Shown piece by piece: positions 13,874 to 17,258 of a stretch of DNA of 17,258 nucleotides. The DNA lies in assembly GCA_958477465.1 (NCBI GenBank), contig CAUEFX010000078.1, forward strand, positions 1-17,258. The letters run 5' to 3'. The stretch's first letter is position 1, and each line of letters opens with the position of its first letter. Below the pieces are notes generated by a model. The model saw only the letters and a program-made list of their open reading frames with translations. It had not been told where the DNA came from and did not search any database. The position numbers and the translations under genes are program-made. This DNA is from an uncultured Bacteroides sp. (GTDB taxonomy: Bacteria > Bacteroidota > Bacteroidia > Bacteroidales > Bacteroidaceae).

Positions 13874-13910
13874 GAGTCTGTTTAATTTTGTTCGGCCCCT
13901 AAACAGACTC
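13874..13910. repeat. 11-bp inverted repeat upstream of a barrel gene
   Basis: GAGTCTGTTTA (13874-13884) and TAAACAGACTC (13900-13910) are perfect inverted copies around a 15-nt loop containing CGGCCCC. No T run follows on either strand. It lies 50-86 nt upstream of the barrel gene start and may be a leader hairpin or an operator. Confidence 0.5.
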
Positions 13911-14027
13911 AAAACAAATAAATATACGAACTTTAGAAAGGGGAAATTAAACAGGTTTCAATGATTTTACAAATATATCATCTAATTACATCAGGAACTC
14001 CCCCTTGATCATCGTTCTATTTCTTTT

Positions 14028-14065
14028 TCAGAAACGGTCTGTTAGATCAGAAACGATCTGTTAGA
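14028..14065. repeat. 19-bp tandem duplication at a gene 3' end
   Basis: TCAGAAACGGTCTGTTAGA (14028-14046) is followed directly by TCAGAAACGATCTGTTAGA (14047-14065), one mismatch in 19. The second copy contains the stop codon of the 14061-14579 gene, so the duplication left the protein unchanged and placed a second copy of the stop just downstream. Confidence 0.75.
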
Positions 14066-14579
14066 ACTCGTAATGGAAACCGAAGCTCAAGTCTTCGCTC
14101 CGCAAGCTGATACCAAAACCGTCTTCTGTCACTGTGTAGTCATCTCTGAAGCCTACGAAACCGCATTTAGCAACAAGGCTAAAGTTCTTATTCAGTTTTA
14201 AGGCAATTCCCGGTTTCAAACCTATTTCATAACCATTGGTAGCTTTATCAGCATCTTTTATACGGCTGGTTGAAAATCCCAAACCGCCATCGATAAACAG
14301 TCTGACAATCTTATTTTCATAACATGAAAGACGTGCATAAGGAGCAATGGCAAGACTGTTTCTTTTTATTTTCTCAAAATAATCGTGTGAATAAGAGAAT
14401 GTAACTCCTATTGCCCAGCGTTCGCTGAGATTGTAACCTACTTCAGGAGCAATCGTAAAATTAGTTCTGTTGGCATCGCTATTACGCCACAGATTAAATG
14501 AACCGCCCATGTACAGATCCTGAGCATTTGCAGACAAAGCTGCCACCATTACAAACAAAGACACTAACAGTTTTTTCAT
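14061..14579 (-). CDS. Small outer-membrane beta-barrel protein
   Basis: This 172-aa protein has a clear signal peptide (MKKLLVSLFVMVAALSANAQ, cleaved after AQ). The mature part consists of alternating amphipathic strands typical of an 8-strand OmpA/OmpX-like porin domain (for example APEVGYNLSERWAIGVTFSY and LKPGIALKLNKNFSLVAKCG) and ends in FHYEF with the C-terminal phenylalanine used as a BAM insertion signal. The specific function is unknown. A good promoter lies at 14644-14675. Downstream, a 19-bp tandem duplication overlaps the stop codon. Confidence 0.82.
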   Translation of the reverse strand: MKKLLVSLFVMVAALSANAQDLYMGGSFNLWRNSDANRTNFTIAPEVGYNLSERWAIGVTFSYSHDYFEKIKRNSLAIAPYARLSCYENKIVRLFIDGGLGFSTSRIKDADKATNGYEIGLKPGIALKLNKNFSLVAKCGFVGFRDDYTVTEDGFGISLRSEDLSFGFHYEF

Positions 14580-14643
14580 TTTTCTTTTATTTTAAATTAA
14601 ACATAAGACAGATAAGTTCTGTGTGCTTATTTATTTCGGATCG

Positions 14644-14675
14644 CAAAGATATAATAAGACTTTTGACTAAACAAT
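14644..14675 (-). promoter_or_regulatory. Promoter of the barrel gene at 14061-14579
   Basis: On the minus strand ATTG (14675-14672), then 20 nt, then TATCTTTG (14651-14644). The -7 box is exact, the -33 box matches 3 of 4, and spacing is ideal. The leader would be close to 60 nt. Confidence 0.65.
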
Positions 14676-14718
14676 ATTTTAGTTAGTTTTTTATAATACA
14701 TCAAAATGCCGGTTGGAT

Positions 14719-15114
14719 TTATACAAAATATCGGTCAATGACATTTATCTGCTCATCATTTAAGATAAGATATTGAGTGTAACGGCTAATTCCAATTTTT
14801 TCCAATTCGTCATAACCGAGCTTATCTCCATCATACATAGATGCAATCGGAATAAATTCAAAGCAATCATCGTCAGGTACAAATGGAGCAATCCAACATT
14901 CTCCATCATATCTTGCGATACTTGTATTTGTGACCTCCAGTTTGTACCTAATTTGATAATGTTCAGTACCAGATATGAAAAGATACACGACATCTCCTAC
15001 ATTTAGTTTTTTATTTGACTTTCGCCAAAATAGCCTACCAAACAGAGTTATACTTTTAGGGTGGTCAAGGAATTTCTCGTTTCCTTTCAGAAAGACATGT
15101 TTGACTGTATTCAT
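14719..15114 (-). CDS. Orphan EVE/PUA-like domain protein
   Basis: This 131-aa soluble protein has no signal peptide. The central part (SNKKLNVGDVVYLFIS, then YQIRYKLEVTNTSI) and the C-terminal part (LGYDELEKIGISRYTQ, then LNDEQINVIDRYF) resemble the EVE/PUA-like module found in front of HNH endonucleases and in modified-base recognition or restriction proteins. The nuclease part is not present here. The gene is A/T-rich compared with its neighbours and lies next to IS and lipoprotein remnants, which suggests horizontal acquisition. No promoter matching TAnnTTTG was found in the 170 nt upstream. Assignment is from pattern memory only; a fold search is needed to confirm it. Confidence 0.5.
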   Translation of the reverse strand: MNTVKHVFLKGNEKFLDHPKSITLFGRLFWRKSNKKLNVGDVVYLFISGTEHYQIRYKLEVTNTSIARYDGECWIAPFVPDDDCFEFIPIASMYDGDKLGYDELEKIGISRYTQYLILNDEQINVIDRYFV

Positions 15115-15248
15115 ATTTATTCAACTTTTAGCCATTATGTTATATTCCTTAAATGTAACTTTAACACAAGTCTTGAACTTATGTAAGAAGCTGTTTTGAA
15201 TTACAAAATTCTTATATAATATATTAAATATCAGTTAGCTAATTAGAT

Positions 15249-15283
15249 TTTATGTCGTAACTTTATGGTTACCAAGACATAAA
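15249..15283 (+). repeat. Hairpin just upstream of the transposase remnant
   Basis: TTTATGTC (15249-15256) and GTAAC (15257-15261) pair with GACATAAA (15276-15283) and GTTAC (15268-15272), leaving a 3-nt bulge CAA and a 6-nt loop. The stem has 13 bp and ends 2 nt before the transposase ATG. It may be a subterminal IS structure that limits transposase translation, or part of the IS left end. Confidence 0.45.
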
Positions 15284-15285
15284 TT

Positions 15286-15653
15286 ATGGGTAGCTATCCA
15301 ACCAACCTAACCGATAAACAGTGGCAAGTTATAAAAAATATAGTAGAAATCAAAGAACGAAAACATTCTTTACGAAAGATGATAAATGTGATGATATATA
15401 ACAAAGACAGGTTATCAATGGCGAATACTTCCCAAGGAATTTGGCCCTTGGCAAACGGTCTACTTCTATTTCCGTAAATGGAAGCTGGAAGGAATCTTTG
15501 AGCAACTGACGCACCATCTTCGGGATTCAGTCCAAAAAGCCTTTGGTAGAGCTATGAACCACAGTATTGGTCTTATAGACTCCAGAAGTGTAAGAACGTC
15601 CCATTACAGCAGTTCAATATGGCATTGATGGTGGGAAAAAAGTCAAAGGCAGA
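15286..15653 (+). pseudogene. IS5-family transposase remnant, two frameshifts
   Basis: Three consecutive frames encode pieces of one IS5-type (DUF4096/IS427-like) transposase. Frame one (from 15286) gives MGSYPTNLTDKQWQVIKNIV up to about 15397. After a frameshift near 15398, frame two gives ITKTGYQWRILPKEFGPW, YFYFRKWKLEGIFEQL and GLIDSRSVRTSH. After a second shift near 15618, frame three gives GIDGGKKVKGR and then loses similarity. The catalytic DDE core beyond the first aspartate region is missing, so it is inactive. It represents only the N-terminal part of the enzyme. What follows to 15689 is non-coding and directly abuts the truncated lipoprotein fragment. Confidence 0.85.
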
Positions 15654-15689
15654 ATATACTACCCAAAAGGGAGACTTAACAGATAGCAA

Positions 15690-16094
15690 TTATACACATG
15701 GAATCAGATAACTCTCTCTCCAACCACCATATTGTCCCGATACAAAATAGACATTCTCTGTTGGAAGAAGAATATCCGAAATGCTTGCACCTTTTGGGAC
15801 TGTAGTAGCAGGCTGAGAATCATTTCTTTCAGCATATTTTACACCAGCGTGCATTACACGACTAACTCGACCTCTTGTATCAACATAACTGATGTCATCC
15901 CAATTGATTTTTAGAGTATGACCAGATTTGTTTTTCAGTGTAAAGTTGAATTGTTTTGTGCCAACAAACCATACAACGTCGATGTAATCGTCTGCGTAAC
16001 GATATTTACTGACTCCCTCCTCATTAAAGGTCACGAACTTGCTCTCACCAAACTGTTGCTTTGCATCAGCAGGACTCTCTACAGTACTAAGACA
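15690..16094 (-). pseudogene. Lipoprotein fragment lacking both ends
   Basis: The minus-strand frame is open from about 16172 to the stop at 15690, but it has no ATG and no signal peptide. The recognisable part starts near CLSTVESPADAKQQFGESK (Cys at 16094, probably the former lipobox cysteine) and runs through YIDVVWFVGTKQFNFTLKN, NWDDISYVDTRGRVSRV and FVSGQYGGWRESYLIPCV. From memory this resembles a common Bacteroides hypothetical lipoprotein whose C-terminus continues beyond IPCV; here it stops where IS remnant sequence begins. A GTG at 16034 could start a 114-aa product without export signal. I judge it a pseudogene created by rearrangement on both sides. Confidence 0.65.
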
Positions 16095-16136
16095 AACTGA
16101 ATGAATGTTGCCATATTCTATCTTTCTAAAAATCGT

Positions 16137-16189
16137 TTGTAAGCACTTGTAAGCACAGCCCTTGTTTTTTGTTCAACATTTTGTAAGCA
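16137..16189. repeat. Three TTGTAAGCA direct repeats
   Basis: TTGTAAGCA occurs at 16137-16145, 16147-16155 and 16181-16189. The first two form a 10-nt tandem. They lie between the ppdK terminator and the broken lipoprotein fragment, at the edge of the accessory stretch, and may be recombinase arm sites or a leftover attachment site. Confidence 0.5.
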
Positions 16190-16237
16190 AACCCTGTATA
16201 TTCTGCGTCATTATTGTGCAGAATTTGCTGACCGCCT

Positions 16238-16289
16238 AAAAAAAAAATTAGGCCGCAAACCCCTTTGTTATCGGAGTTTACAGCCTAAT
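16238..16289 (-). terminator. Intrinsic terminator of ppdK
   Basis: On the minus strand ATTAGGC (16289-16283) pairs with GCCTAAT (16253-16247). The stem extends inward with TAAACTCC opposite GGGGTTTG, and a run of ten T (16247-16238) follows. It begins 25 nt after the ppdK stop. GCCTAA on the far side of the run adds a second, overlapping inverted repeat that could work in the opposite direction. Confidence 0.88.
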
Positions 16290-16314
16290 GTGTTATTTCC
16301 TATAGAGTTACGCC

Positions 16315-17258
16315 TTATTCTTCGATGGCAGCCTGCGCCGCTGCAAGTCTCGCAATAGGAACACGGAACGGAGAACAACTTACATAGTTCAATCCCACTT
16401 TGTGGCAGAACTTCACTGATGAAGGTTCACCACCATGCTCACCGCAAATACCGCATTTCAAATCCGGACGGACTGCACGTCCCTTTTCCGTAGCCATACG
16501 AACCAGCTGGCCTACACCGTTTTGGTCGAGTACTTGGAACGGGTCTACCTTTAATATCTTCTTCTCCAGATAAACCGGAAGGAAGGAAGCAATGTCGTCA
16601 CGCGAATAACCGAAGGTCATCTGCGTCAAGTCGTTCGTACCAAATGAGAAGAACTCGGCAGAAGAAGCGATACGGTCGGCCGTCAGAGCAGCACGCGGAA
16701 TCTCGATCATAGTACCTACCTTATAATCGATACGGTCACCTACTTCGGCAAAGAGTTTTTCAGCCTCAGCACGGATTACATCTTCCTGCTGCTTGAACTC
16801 GTAAAGAATACCGGTCAACGGCACCATGATTTCCGGATTCGTCTCTACCCCTGCTTTCTTCAGATCGAGAAAGGCACCAAGAATGGCACGGGTCTGCATC
16901 TGAGTGATCTCCGGATAAGTATTGCCCAAACGGCAGCCACGATGACCCAACATCGGGTTATGTTCGCAAAGCGATTCTACACGTTGCTGGATATATTGCA
17001 AGCTTACGCCCATTGTCTCTGCCATCTCCTGCTGTCCTTTCAAATCATGCGGAACGAACTCGTGCAAAGGAGGATCGAGCAGACGGACTGTCACCGGACA
17101 ACCGGCCATTGCCTTAAAGATTCCTTTAAAATCCGCTTGCTGGTATGGCAGAATCTTAGCCAACGCTTTACGACGTTCTTCTGCACTTTCAGCCAGAATC
17201 ATCTCACGCATTGCCTTGATCTTTTCACCTTCGAAGAACATGTGTTCCGTACGGCAAA
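16315..17258 (-). CDS. ppdK: Pyruvate phosphate dikinase, C-terminal part
   Basis: These are the last 314 codons of a gene that continues past the window end; the frame reads CRTEHMFFEGEKIKAMRE from the edge, so the internal ATG at 17241 is not the start. The enzyme interconverts pyruvate, ATP and phosphate with PEP, AMP and pyrophosphate. The visible part is the PEP/pyruvate-binding TIM barrel: RLLDPPLHEF, the MLGHRGCRLG segment, GTMIEIPRA, SFGTNDLTQMTFGYSRDD, and the catalytic cysteine in CGICGEHGGEP. The N-terminal ATP-grasp and phosphohistidine domains lie outside. It ends in IARLAAAQAAIEE and is followed by a strong terminator. Confidence 0.97.
   Translation of the reverse strand, partial: CRTEHMFFEGEKIKAMREMILAESAEERRKALAKILPYQQADFKGIFKAMAGCPVTVRLLDPPLHEFVPHDLKGQQEMAETMGVSLQYIQQRVESLCEHNPMLGHRGCRLGNTYPEITQMQTRAILGAFLDLKKAGVETNPEIMVPLTGILYEFKQQEDVIRAEAEKLFAEVGDRIDYKVGTMIEIPRAALTADRIASSAEFFSFGTNDLTQMTFGYSRDDIASFLPVYLEKKILKVDPFQVLDQNGVGQLVRMATEKGRAVRPDLKCGICGEHGGEPSSVKFCHKVGLNYVSCSPFRVPIARLAAAQAAIEE

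Noticed and set aside
17241..17241. ATG at 17241 as the start of a 308-aa protein
   Set aside because: The frame stays open to the window edge with typical PPDK sequence (CRTEH), so this methionine is internal.

Overview
The window looks like a chromosomal segment of a Bacteroides species. The evidence is the gene set (carboxynorspermidine decarboxylase, Fe-type SodB, a complete thi operon with ThiH, pyruvate phosphate dikinase), the lack of Shine-Dalgarno sequences, and several matches to the Bacteroidetes promoter pattern (-33 TTTG / -7 TAnnTTTG, about 19-21 nt apart). Most of it is core housekeeping DNA. The stretch from about 14.7 to 16.2 kb is accessory and decayed. I cannot name the species from sequence alone.

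Layout. 1-323 (minus): a tRNA cluster Gly(GCC)-Leu(CAG)-Gly(GCC) with a near-ideal promoter at 293-323. 392-4785 (minus): nspC (polyamine synthesis), a glycine-zipper lipoprotein and a UvrD/PcrA helicase. 4808-5593 (plus): sodB, divergent from the helicase, with its own promoter. 5594-5989: a terminator-like hairpin, a second long imperfect hairpin and a TPP riboswitch. 5990-12358 (plus): thiS-thiE-thiG-thiC-unknown-thiH-thiF, followed by a ThiE/TenI-like gene at 12419 with its own promoter. ThiC makes the pyrimidine; ThiS, ThiF, ThiG and ThiH make the thiazole; ThiE joins them. The use of ThiH rather than ThiO fits anaerobic life. 13053-13150: a 98-bp MITE-like inverted-repeat element. 13213-14579 (minus): two small outer-membrane beta-barrel proteins. 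14719-16189: an orphan EVE/PUA-like protein, a twice-frameshifted IS5-type transposase remnant, a lipoprotein fragment lacking both ends, and short direct repeats. 16238-17258 (minus): ppdK, cut by the window edge, with a strong intrinsic terminator.

The most unusual structure is in the non-coding gaps of the thi operon. The thiE-thiG gap holds five 7-nt units that run exactly into the thiG start codon. The gap before thiH holds about seven copies of a 21-nt quasi-palindromic unit. The 382-nt gap before thiF holds three successive blocks of different repeats, all with a 22-nt period; in two of these blocks the first unit is inverted relative to the rest, so alternative hairpins can form. The unit sequences are unrelated between gaps while the period (7, 21, 22) is nearly the same. 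I know of no described element that explains this. Other points of interest are a ThiF that lacks the usual cysteines, an unrecognised helical protein inside the operon, and TAnnTTTG boxes placed exactly 5 nt before the start codons of the helicase and thiS.
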